In this document: in pieces, positions 1 to 7,997 of the stretch
How positions within the stretch are numbered: the stretch's first letter is position 1
Layout of the letters: each line of letters begins with the position of its first letter
DNA from: Pseudomonadota bacterium
GTDB taxonomy: Bacteria; Pseudomonadota; Gammaproteobacteria; Enterobacterales; Enterobacteriaceae
Length of the DNA stretch: 20,750 bases
Reading direction: 5' to 3'
Assembly: GCA_023425455.1 (NCBI GenBank)
Contig: JAFACP010000180.1
Location: 1-20,750 of the forward strand
The notes under the pieces: model-generated
What the model was told of the DNA's origin: nothing
The model's input: the letters and a program-made list of their open reading frames with translations, nothing else
Databases searched by the model: none
Translations under genes and position numbers: made by a program

Positions 1-677
1 GAGGTCCCCTGCTCGGAAAAATAGTGTTCCAGCAATTGCACCATGGCAGACAGCCCCTGGCGAATCTGACTATCGGTCAGATTCTGCGGACGGGAAACCA
101 GCTCACGCGCCAGGAAATCCAGCTCCCTGGCGGTGACCTCGACATCAGGCATGCTGGGGACAGTACCGTCACGGATCCGCCGCATAAAGCGCGCGTCTCG
201 CAGGCGCAGGACGGGCGACAGGCGGATCAGGTGACGAACCTGCTCATCGATATCATCAAGCGGCAGGGGGTTACCTCTTGCATCGAGGAATTCGCGCAGG
301 GTTAGCACGCTGTCATCTTCAACCATCTCGCCTTCGAGACGGTAAAAAATACGGTGGAAATCATCGTCGCAGTGAACCCAGCAGGGCGACATCGGTCGAT
401 AGCGCCGCACGCGATGGCGCCCCGGCTCAGACTCCCGGAAGGTCAAAATGATATGCAGATGTTTCTCGCGTCCCGCCACGTCACCCTGCGGGAACCAGAA
501 GTCTTCATGCACGAAATGGTATAAGCCATCTTCAGGCGACAGCAGCAGGGTCAGGGCGTCAAGCAGGCTGGATTTGCCCCAGGCATTCTCCCCGATCAGG
601 ACGTTGTTCTGCTCTAACTGTAGCGAAAGACGGTTAATACCGCGAAAACCCGCTATCTCAACGCGTTCGAGAAGCAT
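1..677 (-). CDS. ybjD: YbjD, OLD-family ATP-dependent nuclease (N-terminal part, runs off the window)
   Basis: Reading the minus strand from the ATG at 677 gives 225 uninterrupted codons, so the 3' end of the gene lies to the left of the window. The protein begins MLLERVEIAGFRGINRLSL, the usual opening of SMC/RecF-like ATPases of the OLD (overcoming lysogenization defect) family, and has a P-loop GENAWGKSS at about residues 29-37. OLD proteins join an ABC-type ATPase to a C-terminal Toprim nuclease domain, which would be outside the window. The match to E. coli YbjD is from remembered sequence and position next to aqpZ. A strong ribosome site (GGAGGG, minus strand) sits just before the ATG. 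Its cellular role is not established; DNA processing or phage defence is inference from the family. Confidence 0.9.
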   Translation of the reverse strand, partial: MLLERVEIAGFRGINRLSLQLEQNNVLIGENAWGKSSLLDALTLLLSPEDGLYHFVHEDFWFPQGDVAGREKHLHIILTFRESEPGRHRVRRYRPMSPCWVHCDDDFHRIFYRLEGEMVEDDSVLTLREFLDARGNPLPLDDIDEQVRHLIRLSPVLRLRDARFMRRIRDGTVPSMPDVEVTARELDFLARELVSRPQNLTDSQIRQGLSAMVQLLEHYFSEQGT

Positions 678-1051
678 AAACCCTCCACGAAATGGTCACT
701 TTTTCCTTCAAGTTATCAGCAGTATAGCGGCAGGTCGTCCGGCTGGACACCGCCGTAGATCTCTCTTATTGCCAAACAGAGAGAAAAATTCGGAATTTAC
801 CCGTCAACTTTCATTTGAAATAGTCCCGTCAGCACAAGATACTGCCGTTCGGGAATTGGACTATGCTCAATTTACCTCCGATTCGAATAAGGATTTACAT
901 CACATTGCCTTAAATCAAATTTATCGAATTTATTTAAGTGGCGAAGGGGTGTGACTGGTTTTTAAAATAATGGCTCTTAGAGTCGTCATCCCTTTATGGC
1001 GATATAGCCCGTGCGCGGGAATGCGTGCGGAAAATAATTATTGAGGTGGTT
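678..1051. other. Divergent intergenic region ybjD-aqpZ
   Basis: About 370 bp without a convincing gene. The half nearest aqpZ (roughly 778-970) is much richer in A and T than the flanking genes. The open frames that cross it begin inside ybjD antisense sequence and look non-coding. It must hold the aqpZ promoter, but I could not pick a good -10/-35 pair. Small inverted repeats are visible: CTCTTAGAG at 974-982 and CCCG/CGGG at 1008-1019. Confidence 0.5.
721..749 (-). promoter_or_regulatory. Candidate sigma-70 promoter of ybjD
   Basis: On the minus strand a TATACT hexamer (721-726) is preceded, after a 17-bp spacer, by TGTCCA (744-749). The -10 matches consensus at 5 of 6 positions and the -35 only at 3. 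It lies 44 bp before the ybjD ATG, a normal leader length. This is a motif match only. Confidence 0.4.
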
Positions 1052-1747
1052 ATGTTCAGAAAATTAGCGGCAGAGTGTTTCGGTACATTCTGGCTGGTGT
1101 TTGGTGGTTGCGGCAGCGCAGTGCTGGCAGCGGCATTTCCGGAATTAGGAATTGGATTCCTCGGCGTCGCGCTGGCCTTTGGCTTAACCGTATTAACCAT
1201 GGCTTTTGCCGTCGGGCATATTTCCGGTGGTCATTTTAACCCGGCGGTGACATTAGGCTTATGGGCTGGCGGTCGTTTTCCGGCGAAAGAGGTGCTGAGC
1301 TATATTATTGCCCAGGTCATTGGCGGTATTATTGCCGCGGCGGTGTTGTACGTTATTGCCAGCGGTAAAGCCGGTTTTGACGCCACCGCCAGCGGTTTTG
1401 CCTCTAACGGTTTCGGCGAACACTCCCCTGGCGGTTATTCAATGCTCTCCGCCATCGTGATTGAGATTGTGCTCACGGCGGGCTTCCTGCTGGTGATCCA
1501 CGGCGCTACCGACAAACATGCACCGGCAGGCTTCGCCCCGATCGCCATTGGTCTGGCGCTGACGCTGATTCACCTGATCTCGATTCCGGTTACCAATACC
1601 TCCGTCAACCCGGCACGCAGTACCGCTGTGGCGATTTTCCAGGGCGGCTGGGCGCTTGAACAGCTTTGGCTGTTCTGGGTTATGCCGATTGCCGGCGGGA
1701 TCCTCGGCGGCTTGCTGTACCGCACGCTGCTGGCAAAACGCGATTAA
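1052..1747 (+). CDS. aqpZ: Aquaporin Z, water channel
   Basis: A 231-residue major intrinsic protein, the same length as E. coli AqpZ and nearly identical to it from memory. It forms a tetrameric inner-membrane channel for rapid water flux. Both half-helix signatures are present, NPAVT with N63 and NPARS with N186. The narrow selectivity filter of a water-specific aquaporin is complete: F43, H174, T183 and R189. The ATG at 1052 is preferred to the in-frame GTG at 1025 because TTGAGGTGG just upstream of it is a good ribosome site and the protein then starts MFRKLAAE like its relatives. The gene stands alone, divergent from ybjD, and is followed by a strong terminator before lysO. Confidence 0.97.
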   Translation: MFRKLAAECFGTFWLVFGGCGSAVLAAAFPELGIGFLGVALAFGLTVLTMAFAVGHISGGHFNPAVTLGLWAGGRFPAKEVLSYIIAQVIGGIIAAAVLYVIASGKAGFDATASGFASNGFGEHSPGGYSMLSAIVIEIVLTAGFLLVIHGATDKHAPAGFAPIAIGLALTLIHLISIPVTNTSVNPARSTAVAIFQGGWALEQLWLFWVMPIAGGILGGLLYRTLLAKRD

Positions 1748-1834
1748 CGGCAGCATCAGCGGCTGTTTTTATCCGTGCCCTCTTCTACCAGAGGGCGAGA
1801 TAAACCCGGCAGGCTCTTGCTTTGCATAACAGAC

Positions 1835-1870
1835 AAGCCAGGACAGCGTGCGCGCCGCCTGGCTTTTTTT
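1835..1870 (+). terminator. Intrinsic terminator between aqpZ and lysO
   Basis: AAGCCAGG (1835-1842) pairs perfectly with CCTGGCTT (1858-1865), enclosing a GC-rich loop that can itself pair, and the RNA would end in seven U residues (1864-1870). A smaller hairpin GCCCTC/GAGGGC lies upstream at 1777-1796. The simplest reading is the aqpZ terminator; it stands 74 bp before the lysO start. Confidence 0.8.
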
Positions 1871-1943
1871 GCAGCTTTACCTGACGGTCTTTATTGGGTA
1901 GTGTCTCTGGCGCTTAACAGTGACTCAAAAGGACCGGCTGTTT

Positions 1944-2843
1944 ATGTTTTCAGGACTGCTCATCATTCTGCTGCCCCTGCTTGCGGGCTATCTTATTCCC
2001 CTGCGTCAGGCATCCGCATTAAAACTCATCAATCGTTTTCTCAGTGGGATTGTCTACGTCATTCTTTTCTTTATGGGCATCAGCCTGGCCTTTCTGGATA
2101 ATCTCGCCACAAATTTACTGGCGATCCTCCATTATTCAGCCGTCACCGTGGTGGTTATTTTACTGTGCAATATCGCTGCACTTTTCTGGCTTGAACGTAC
2201 TATTCCCTGGAAAAATCATCACCATCAGGAAAAACTCCCGTCACGTATTGCAATGGCGCTGGAATCATTAAAGCTGTGCGGCGTGGTGGTGCTGGGTTTT
2301 CTGTTAGGTCTGGCCGGCTGGGCGTTTTTACAACACGCCAGCGAAGCCAGCGAATATACGCTGATATTTCTGTTGTTCCTGATTGGGATACAGCTGCGAA
2401 ATAATGGCATGACGCTGAAACAAATTGTTCTGAATCGCCGGGGAATGGTGGTCGCCCTTATCGTCGTTGCCAGCTCAATGGTTGCCGGGGTGATCAATGC
2501 CTTTCTCCTCGACCTGCCGCTGAAAACCGGCCTGGCGATGGCGTCCGGTTTTGGCTGGTACTCCCTTTCCGGTATTTTGCTTACCGAATCCTTTGGCCCG
2601 GTCATCGGCAGCGCCGCGTTCTTTAACGACCTGGCGCGCGAGCTGATTGCTATTATGCTCATCCCGGGTCTGGTACGTCGCAGCCGCTCCACCGCACTCG
2701 GCCTTTGCGGTGCCACCTCCATGGACTTTACCCTGCCGGTGCTGCAGCGTTCAGGCGGGCTTGAAATGGTGCCTGCCGCCATCGTACACGGCTTTATATT
2801 AAGCCTGCTGGTTCCGGTTCTGATGGCGCTCTTCTCGGCCTGA
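1944..2843 (+). CDS. lysO: LysO, L-lysine exporter
   Basis: A 299-residue, very hydrophobic protein matching E. coli LysO (formerly YbjE) throughout, from memory. LysO is an inner-membrane exporter that gives resistance to the lysine analogue thialysine and limits internal lysine. Many membrane segments are visible. The most conserved blocks are HHHQEKLPSRIAMALESLK around residues 92-110, then GFGWYSLSGILLTESFGP and FNDLARELIAI in the C-terminal half, typical of DUF340/LysO proteins. The ATG at 1944 gives the family start MFSGLL. An in-frame GTG at 1920 would add eight residues and cannot be excluded, since the AGGA before 1944 is somewhat distant. The gene has its own leader after the aqpZ terminator and a hairpin behind it. 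Confidence 0.95.
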   Translation: MFSGLLIILLPLLAGYLIPLRQASALKLINRFLSGIVYVILFFMGISLAFLDNLATNLLAILHYSAVTVVVILLCNIAALFWLERTIPWKNHHHQEKLPSRIAMALESLKLCGVVVLGFLLGLAGWAFLQHASEASEYTLIFLLFLIGIQLRNNGMTLKQIVLNRRGMVVALIVVASSMVAGVINAFLLDLPLKTGLAMASGFGWYSLSGILLTESFGPVIGSAAFFNDLARELIAIMLIPGLVRRSRSTALGLCGATSMDFTLPVLQRSGGLEMVPAAIVHGFILSLLVPVLMALFSA

Positions 2844-2849
2844 TACTTC

Positions 2850-2876
2850 TTTGGCGGTAGCGTCGTTACCGCCAAA
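2850..2876 (+). terminator. Hairpin after lysO, probable terminator
   Basis: TTTGGCGGTA (2850-2859) pairs perfectly with TACCGCCAAA (2867-2876) around a 7-nt loop, immediately after the lysO stop. The following U tract is poor, so it may be a weak terminator or a 3'-end stabiliser. Confidence 0.55.
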
Positions 2877-2877
2877 A

Positions 2878-2891
2878 TTGCGCTAAATCAA
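2878..2891 (+). promoter_or_regulatory. FNR-like site upstream of hcp
   Basis: TTGCGCTAAATCAA fits the FNR consensus TTGAT-N4-ATCAA at 8 of 10 positions. Its centre (2884.5) is 77.5 bp upstream of the centre of the NsrR-like site. That equals the spacing I remember for E. coli hcp, where FNR acts from an unusually distant position. It would give anaerobic activation. Confidence 0.6.
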
Positions 2892-2950
2892 CATCACGCG
2901 ACTTTGTCGCACAAAGGGCTTTTCACCGCTCTGGCACAGGCATAACCTTA

Positions 2951-2973
2951 AACATGTATATTAAATATAACTT
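2951..2973 (+). promoter_or_regulatory. NsrR-like operator of hcp-hcr
   Basis: AACATGTATAT-T-AAATATAACTT matches the 11-1-11 NsrR inverted repeat (AANATGYATTT-N-AAATRCATNTT) with one mismatch in the left arm and two in the right. NsrR is a nitric-oxide-sensitive Fe-S repressor, and in E. coli it binds over the hcp transcription start. Here the site ends 15 bp before the hcp ATG. Confidence 0.65.
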
Positions 2974-2988
2974 TAAACAGGTGTGATT

Positions 2989-4641
2989 ATGTTTTGTGTG
3001 CAATGTGAACAAACCATCCGTACCCCGGCAGGCAATGGCTGCGCCTACGCGCAGGGTATGTGCGGCAAAACCGCCGAAACGTCGGACCTGCAGGATCTGC
3101 TGATTGCCGCACTGCAGGGTCTTTCCGCATGGGCGTCCAAAGCCCGTGAATACGCCATTATTGACCACTACGTCGACAGCTTCGCCCCGCGTGCCTTCTT
3201 CTCCACGCTGACCAACGTTAACTTCGACTCACCGCGGATTGTCGGCTACGCCCGCGAAGCCATCGCCCTGCGCGATGCGCTGAAAGCGCAGTGCCTGAAC
3301 GCCGATCCCGCAGCCCGGGTAGATAACCCGATGGCTGAGCTCGAACTGGTAAGCGACGACCTGGGCGAACTGCAACGTCAGGCGGCAGAATTTACGCCAA
3401 ACAGAGACAAAGCCTCCATTGGCGAGAACATTCTCGGCCTGCGTTTGCTGTGCCTGTACGGCCTGAAAGGCGCGGCGGCCTATATGGAGCATGCCCACGT
3501 CCTCGGTCAGTACGACAACGAGATCTATGCGCAATACCACAAGATAATGGCGTGGCTGGGCACCTGGCCTGCTGAAATGGACGCTCTGCTGGCGTGCTCA
3601 ATGGAAATCGGTCAGATGAACTTCCGCGTGATGCAGATTCTGGATGCCGGTGAAACCAGCACCTATGGCCACCCGACGCCGACCCAGGTCAACGTCAAAG
3701 CGACCGAAGGCAAGTGTATTCTGATTTCCGGTCACGACCTCAAAGACTTGTACAATCTGCTGGTGCAAACCGAAGGGAGCGGCGTGAATGTCTATACCCA
3801 CGGTGAAATGCTGCCTGCGCACGGCTACCCGGAGCTGCGTAAATTTAAACATCTGGTGGGTAACTACGGCAGCGGCTGGCAAAACCAGCAGGTAGAGTTT
3901 GCCCGCTTCCCGGGCCCCATCGTGATGACCTCTAACTGCATTATCGACCCGACCGTGGGTGCCTATGACGACCGTATCTGGACACGCAGCATCGTCGGCT
4001 GGCCGGGCGTTAGCCACCTCGACGGCGACGATTTCGCTCCGGTTATCACCCAGGCGCAGCAGATGGCGGGCTTCCCGTACAGTGAAATAGAACACCTGAT
4101 CACCGTCGGCTTTGGTCGCGAAACCCTGCTGGGTGCGGCGGACGCATTGATTGACCTGGTAAGCCGCGAAAAACTGCGCCACATCTTCCTGATCGGCGGC
4201 TGCGATGGCGCGCGCGGTGAACGTAACTACTTTACCGATTTCGCCACCCGCGTGCCGGAGGATTGCCTGATCCTGACCCTGGCCTGCGGCAAATATCGCT
4301 TTAACAAACTGGACTTCGGCAACATCGAAGGACTGCCGCGTCTGGTGGATGCCGGTCAGTGTAACGATGCGTATTCGGCCATCATTCTGGCGGTCACCCT
4401 GGCCGGGAAGCTGGGCTGCGGCGTAAACGATCTGCCGCTGTCGCTGGTGCTCTCCTGGTTTGAACAAAAAGCGATTGTCATCCTGCTGACCCTGCTCTCC
4501 CTGGGCGTAACCAATATTGTGACCGGCCCGACCGCGCCAGGTTTCCTGACGCCGGATCTGCTGGCGGTGCTGAATGAGAAATTTGGTCTGCGCTCTGTCA
4601 CCACCGTTGAAGACGATATGCAACAACTGCTGAGCGCATAA
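2989..4641 (+). CDS. hcp: Hybrid-cluster protein Hcp (NO reductase / S-nitrosylase)
   Basis: A 550-residue protein of the same length as E. coli Hcp. Hcp is a cytoplasmic iron-sulfur protein that reduces nitric oxide to nitrous oxide, protects against nitrosative stress and has been linked to protein S-nitrosylation. The N-terminal cluster cysteines are C3, C6, C18 and C25. All expected ligands of the hybrid 4Fe-2S-2O cluster are present: H249, E273, C317, C405 (the persulfide cysteine in GGCDGARG), C433, C458, E492 and K494 in FEQKA. The start is the ATG at 2989; an in-frame GTG two codons earlier is less likely. It forms an operon with its reductase hcr (10 bp gap) behind FNR-like and NsrR-like sites. 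No defect is seen. Confidence 0.98.
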   Translation: MFCVQCEQTIRTPAGNGCAYAQGMCGKTAETSDLQDLLIAALQGLSAWASKAREYAIIDHYVDSFAPRAFFSTLTNVNFDSPRIVGYAREAIALRDALKAQCLNADPAARVDNPMAELELVSDDLGELQRQAAEFTPNRDKASIGENILGLRLLCLYGLKGAAAYMEHAHVLGQYDNEIYAQYHKIMAWLGTWPAEMDALLACSMEIGQMNFRVMQILDAGETSTYGHPTPTQVNVKATEGKCILISGHDLKDLYNLLVQTEGSGVNVYTHGEMLPAHGYPELRKFKHLVGNYGSGWQNQQVEFARFPGPIVMTSNCIIDPTVGAYDDRIWTRSIVGWPGVSHLDGDDFAPVITQAQQMAGFPYSEIEHLITVGFGRETLLGAADALIDLVSREKLRHIFLIGGCDGARGERNYFTDFATRVPEDCLILTLACGKYRFNKLDFGNIEGLPRLVDAGQCNDAYSAIILAVTLAGKLGCGVNDLPLSLVLSWFEQKAIVILLTLLSLGVTNIVTGPTAPGFLTPDLLAVLNEKFGLRSVTTVEDDMQQLLSA

Positions 4642-4651
4642 GGAGTGATTG

Positions 4652-5617
4652 ATGACCATGCCAACCCCACACTGTCCATGGCGGATGCAGGTTCACCACA
4701 TCCACCAGGAGACGCCGGATGTGTGGACACTCTCACTGCTGTGTCATGACTACTACCCTTACCGCGCCGGTCAGTTTGCGCTGGTGAGTATTCGGCACAG
4801 CGCGGAGGTCCTGCGCGCCTATACGCTCTCATCGACGCCCGGCGTGAGCGAGTATATTACGCTGACCGTTCGTCGTATCGACGATGGCGCAGGCTCTCAG
4901 TGGCTGACGCGTGAGGTAAAACGCGGCGATTACCTCTGGCTGTCCGATGCGCAGGGGGAATTCACCTGTGACGATAAAGCGGAAGATAACTTTCTGCTGC
5001 TGGCTGCCGGGTGCGGCGTGACGCCGATTATGTCGATGCGCCGCTGGCTGGCCAAAAATCGTCCGCAGGCCAACGTGCAGACCATTTTTAGCGTCCGCTC
5101 GCCGCAGGAGGTGATTTTTGCCGATGAATGGCGAAATTATCCGGTGACCCTGGTGGCAGAAAACCACGCCACCCACGGCTTCGTCGCCGGACGACTGAGC
5201 CGCGAACTGCTGGCGCAGGTGCCGGATATTGCACAACGTACCGTGATGATCTGCGGTCCGGCGCCGTACATGGATCTTGCGCAACAGGATGTGACTGCGC
5301 TGGGCGCTACCCGCGTCTTTAAGGAGCAGTTCTTTACGCCGCTCGCGAAGGTGGAAAGTGGGTTAAGGTTCACGACGCTGCACCCCGCCCGAACCTTTTT
5401 TGGTCGTGTGGGAAGCACGCTACTGGAGGCGCTGGAAAGCAACAACGTCCCGGTGGCGGCAGCCTGCCGCGCTGGCGTCTGCGGCTGCTGTAAGACCCGC
5501 GTTGTTGAGGGCGAGTATAGCGTGACCAGCAGCATGACGCTGACGGAGGCGGAGATCGCCGACGGCTACGTGCTGGCCTGCTCCTGTCATCCACAGGGCG
5601 ATCTGGTGCTGGCATGA
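4652..5617 (+). CDS. hcr: Hcr, NADH oxidoreductase for Hcp
   Basis: A 321-residue electron-transfer flavoprotein that passes electrons from NADH to Hcp. Domain order is typical: an FAD-binding barrel with RAYTLSS at residues 55-61, a nucleotide-binding domain with GCGVTPI (about 120-126) and CGPAPYM (about 201-207), and a C-terminal plant-type 2Fe-2S ferredoxin with C272, C277, C280 and C310. The ATG at 4652 follows AGGAG (4641-4645), which overlaps the hcp stop region, so the two genes should be translated from one message. A second ATG two codons later is possible. A perfect 11-bp hairpin follows the stop codon. Confidence 0.97.
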   Translation: MTMPTPHCPWRMQVHHIHQETPDVWTLSLLCHDYYPYRAGQFALVSIRHSAEVLRAYTLSSTPGVSEYITLTVRRIDDGAGSQWLTREVKRGDYLWLSDAQGEFTCDDKAEDNFLLLAAGCGVTPIMSMRRWLAKNRPQANVQTIFSVRSPQEVIFADEWRNYPVTLVAENHATHGFVAGRLSRELLAQVPDIAQRTVMICGPAPYMDLAQQDVTALGATRVFKEQFFTPLAKVESGLRFTTLHPARTFFGRVGSTLLEALESNNVPVAAACRAGVCGCCKTRVVEGEYSVTSSMTLTEAEIADGYVLACSCHPQGDLVLA

Positions 5618-5620
5618 CGC

Positions 5621-5648
5621 AGAGGCCCGGCGGTGCCGGGCCTCTTAT
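5621..5648 (+). terminator. Terminator of hcp-hcr
   Basis: AGAGGCCCGGC (5621-5631) pairs perfectly with GCCGGGCCTCT (5635-5645) around a 3-nt loop, followed by TATTT. It begins four bases after the hcr stop and ends just before the convergent DoxX gene. The minus-strand RNA would lack a U tract after it, so it probably works mainly for hcr. Confidence 0.8.
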
Positions 5649-5654
5649 TTCTGC

Positions 5655-6089
5655 TTACTGAAACGCCGGGTCCTTCGCAAGCGCGTACCGCCCTGCGCCT
5701 AAAAACGCCACCGCCAGCGCGCCAATGAAGAAGTACACCAGGCTTTCGATCGCCCACGCGCCCACGGCGTCGAGCGCGAACGTTTTGCCGGTGCCCACCA
5801 TCAGCCACGCCACCACCATAGTAAACGCCAGCACCAGCGCCGCCGGGCGGGTGAATATCCCCAGAACGATCAGCACTGGCGCCACAACCTCGCCAATCAG
5901 CACGCCGTAGGCGATAAATCCCGGTAGCCCTTTTGCCACCAGCATGCTGCTAATGAAGCCCACTCCAGCGAATAACTTATGTAAGCCGTGAAACAACATA
6001 AGCCCGCCGACGGCAAATCGTAACAACAGTTTGCCAAGATCGTCGCACGCCAGCTTTTTATTAACAGCAATTAACAATGTTTTAACCAT
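5655..6089 (-). CDS. DoxX-family membrane protein
   Basis: A 144-residue protein with four predicted membrane helices, the usual size and shape of the DoxX family. Family-type features are RFAVGGLMLFHGLHKLF near residues 24-40, a glycine/proline-rich second segment (EVVAPVLIVLGIFTRPAAL) and a short C-terminal tail. DoxX proteins sit in the cytoplasmic membrane; some have been tied to thiosulfate:quinone oxidation or oxidative stress, but most have no proven reaction and I assign none. The ATG at 6089 has AGGA about 10 bases upstream. The gene converges on hcr and diverges from poxB, sharing a 152-bp region with it. I do not remember a gene here in E. coli K-12, so it is probably a lineage-specific gain or a loss in Escherichia. 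Confidence 0.85.
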   Translation of the reverse strand: MVKTLLIAVNKKLACDDLGKLLLRFAVGGLMLFHGLHKLFAGVGFISSMLVAKGLPGFIAYGVLIGEVVAPVLIVLGIFTRPAALVLAFTMVVAWLMVGTGKTFALDAVGAWAIESLVYFFIGALAVAFLGAGRYALAKDPAFQ

Positions 6090-6119
6090 CTGAAATGATT
6101 CCTGTTTTCACCCGAGGTA

Positions 6120-6150
6120 TCATCAGATTATGCCGAATAATTACTGATGA
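6120..6150. promoter_or_regulatory. Inverted repeat over the probable DoxX promoter
   Basis: TCATCAG (6120-6126) and CTGATGA (6144-6150) are perfect reverse complements separated by 17 bp. Inside them TTAT and ATAA form a second, almost concentric pair. A CATAAT -10 hexamer for the minus-strand DoxX gene lies at 6127-6132, within the repeat, so it looks like a repressor operator. The protein that binds is unknown. Confidence 0.4.
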
Positions 6151-6199
6151 AAAGCACCTTAAAATTGGGGGTATTTAGCGGGCAAGGTGGTGACTTTCT

Positions 6200-6207
6200 T
6201 CTAAGCT
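6200..6207 (+). promoter_or_regulatory. Candidate sigma-S promoter -10 of poxB
   Basis: TCTAAGCT fits the sigma-S-favoured -10 element CTAnnnT and would place the start of transcription near 6214-6215, about 27 bp before the poxB ATG. E. coli poxB is known to depend on RpoS in stationary phase. I saw no good -35 element, which is common for such promoters. Confidence 0.5.
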
Positions 6208-6241
6208 TGTAAGCGGTATCACAAAAAGGAGATGGACACCC

Positions 6242-7960
6242 ATGAAACAAACCGTGGCGGCGTACATTGCAAAAACGCTCGAACAGGCAGGAGTAAAACG
6301 GATCTGGGGAGTCACCGGTGACTCACTCAACGGCTTAAGTGACAGCCTTAACAAGATGAAAACCATCGAATGGATGCCGACCCGGCACGAAGAGGTGGCC
6401 GCCTTTGCCGCAGGGGCGGAAGCGCACTTAACCGGTGAACTGGCGGTCTGTGCAGGTTCGTGCGGCCCCGGCAACCTGCACCTGATTAACGGCCTGTTCG
6501 ACTGCCATCGGAACAATGTCCCGGTGCTGGCGATCGCCGCCCATATTCCGTCGAGCGAAATCGGCAGCGGCTATTTTCAGGAGACGCACCCGCAGGAGCT
6601 GTTTCGCGAGTGCAGTCACTACTGCGAGCTGGTTTCCACCCCGGAACAAATCCCGCAGGTGCTGGCGATTGCCATGCGCAAAGCGGTACTGAATCGCGGC
6701 GTCTCCGTCGTGGTGCTGCCGGGGGACGTGGCCCTGCAGGCCGCGCCGGAAAATGCCAGCAGCCACTGGTATCACACCCCTCAGCCGATCGTCACGCCGG
6801 TGGCCGACGAGCTGAAAAAACTGGCGCAACTGCTGCGCTATTCGCGCAATATCGCCCTGATGTGCGGTAGCGGCTGCGCGGGGGCGCACGACGAACTGCT
6901 GGCGTTTGCCGGTAAGCTAAAAGCGCCGATTGTCCACGCCCTGCGCGGCAAAGAGCATGTGGAATACGACAACCCGTACGATGTTGGTATGACCGGGCTG
7001 ATCGGCTTTTCCAGCGGCTTTCACACCATGATGAACGCCGATACGCTGATTTTGCTCGGCACCCGTTTCCCCTATCGTCCGTTTTACCCGTCAGATGCGA
7101 AGATCATTCAGATTGATATCGATCCCGCCAGCATCGGCGCCCACAGCAGGGTCGACATGGCGCTGACCGGAGACATTAAATCCACCCTCGCCGCGCTGCT
7201 GCCGCTGCTCGAAGAGAAAACTGACCGCGCTTTTCTCGATAAAGCCCTGAGCGACTATCGTGACGCCCGTAAGGGGCTGGACGACCTTGCCCGGCCGAGC
7301 GACAAGGCCATTCACCCGCAATACCTGGCCCAGCAGATAAGCCATTTCGCCGCGGATGATGCCATCTTTACCTGTGACGTGGGTACACCGACCGTCTGGG
7401 CCGCGCGCTATCTGAAGATGAACGGCAAACGCCGCCTGCTGGGCTCGTTTAACCACGGTTCAATGGCCAACGCCATGCCGCAGGCGCTCGGTGCCAAAGC
7501 CAGCGCCCCGCAACGCCAGGTGGTCGCGATGTGCGGCGATGGGGGTTTTAGCATGCTGATGGGCGATTTCCTTTCAGTGGCACAGATGAAGCTGCCAATT
7601 AAAATCGTGGTCTTTAATAACAGCGTACTGGGCTTTGTGGCGATGGAAATGAAAGCCGGTGGCTATCTGACGGACGGCACCGACCTGCACGATACTGACT
7701 TCGCCCGTATCGCTGAAGCCTGCGGGCTCACCGGGATCCGCGTAGAGAACGCTTCAGAGGTGGATGACGCGCTGCAGCGCGCCTTCGCGCTTGATGGGCC
7801 GGTACTGGTCGACGTGGTTGTCGCCAAAGAGGAGCTGGCTATCCCGCCGCAGATCAAACTGGAGCAGGCCAAAGGATTTAGCCTCTACATGCTGCGGGCG
7901 ATCATTAATGGTCGTGGGGATGAAGTGATCGAACTGGCAAAAACCAACTGGCTCAGGTAA
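6242..7960 (+). CDS. poxB: Pyruvate:ubiquinone oxidoreductase (pyruvate oxidase)
   Basis: A 572-residue thiamine-diphosphate and FAD enzyme, the same length as E. coli PoxB. It decarboxylates pyruvate to acetate and CO2 and passes the electrons to ubiquinone at the inner membrane, mainly in stationary phase. The catalytic glutamate E50 lies in TRHEEVAAF. The ThDP/magnesium motif starts at GDG (residues 432-434) and ends with VFNNS. The C-terminal tail, ending AKTNWLR, corresponds to the amphipathic segment that E. coli PoxB uses to bind lipid when activated by pyruvate. The ribosome site AAAGGAG is 10 bp before the ATG at 6242. It is first in a run of four same-strand genes, with ltaE 37 bp downstream. 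Confidence 0.98.
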   Translation: MKQTVAAYIAKTLEQAGVKRIWGVTGDSLNGLSDSLNKMKTIEWMPTRHEEVAAFAAGAEAHLTGELAVCAGSCGPGNLHLINGLFDCHRNNVPVLAIAAHIPSSEIGSGYFQETHPQELFRECSHYCELVSTPEQIPQVLAIAMRKAVLNRGVSVVVLPGDVALQAAPENASSHWYHTPQPIVTPVADELKKLAQLLRYSRNIALMCGSGCAGAHDELLAFAGKLKAPIVHALRGKEHVEYDNPYDVGMTGLIGFSSGFHTMMNADTLILLGTRFPYRPFYPSDAKIIQIDIDPASIGAHSRVDMALTGDIKSTLAALLPLLEEKTDRAFLDKALSDYRDARKGLDDLARPSDKAIHPQYLAQQISHFAADDAIFTCDVGTPTVWAARYLKMNGKRRLLGSFNHGSMANAMPQALGAKASAPQRQVVAMCGDGGFSMLMGDFLSVAQMKLPIKIVVFNNSVLGFVAMEMKAGGYLTDGTDLHDTDFARIAEACGLTGIRVENASEVDDALQRAFALDGPVLVDVVVAKEELAIPPQIKLEQAKGFSLYMLRAIINGRGDEVIELAKTNWLR

Positions 7961-7997
7961 AACATTTCACGTTGCTTGCAGAATAAAGGGATGTGAA

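Noticed and set aside
448..954. Plus-strand open frame of 168 codons spanning ybjD antisense and the aqpZ upstream gap
   Set aside because: The first half is antisense to ybjD and the second half is AT-rich non-coding DNA. The product is low-complexity and resembles no family I know.
2225..2875. Minus-strand open frame of 216 codons opposite lysO
   Set aside because: Fully opposite lysO. The Arg/Pro/Ser-rich product is typical of reverse-strand reading of a membrane protein gene.
3598..4659. A 353-codon open frame on the minus strand across hcp
   Set aside because: It lies wholly against hcp, which has every family ligand residue. Its translation is rich in Gln, Arg and His with no domain, as expected for an antisense shadow of GC-rich coding DNA.
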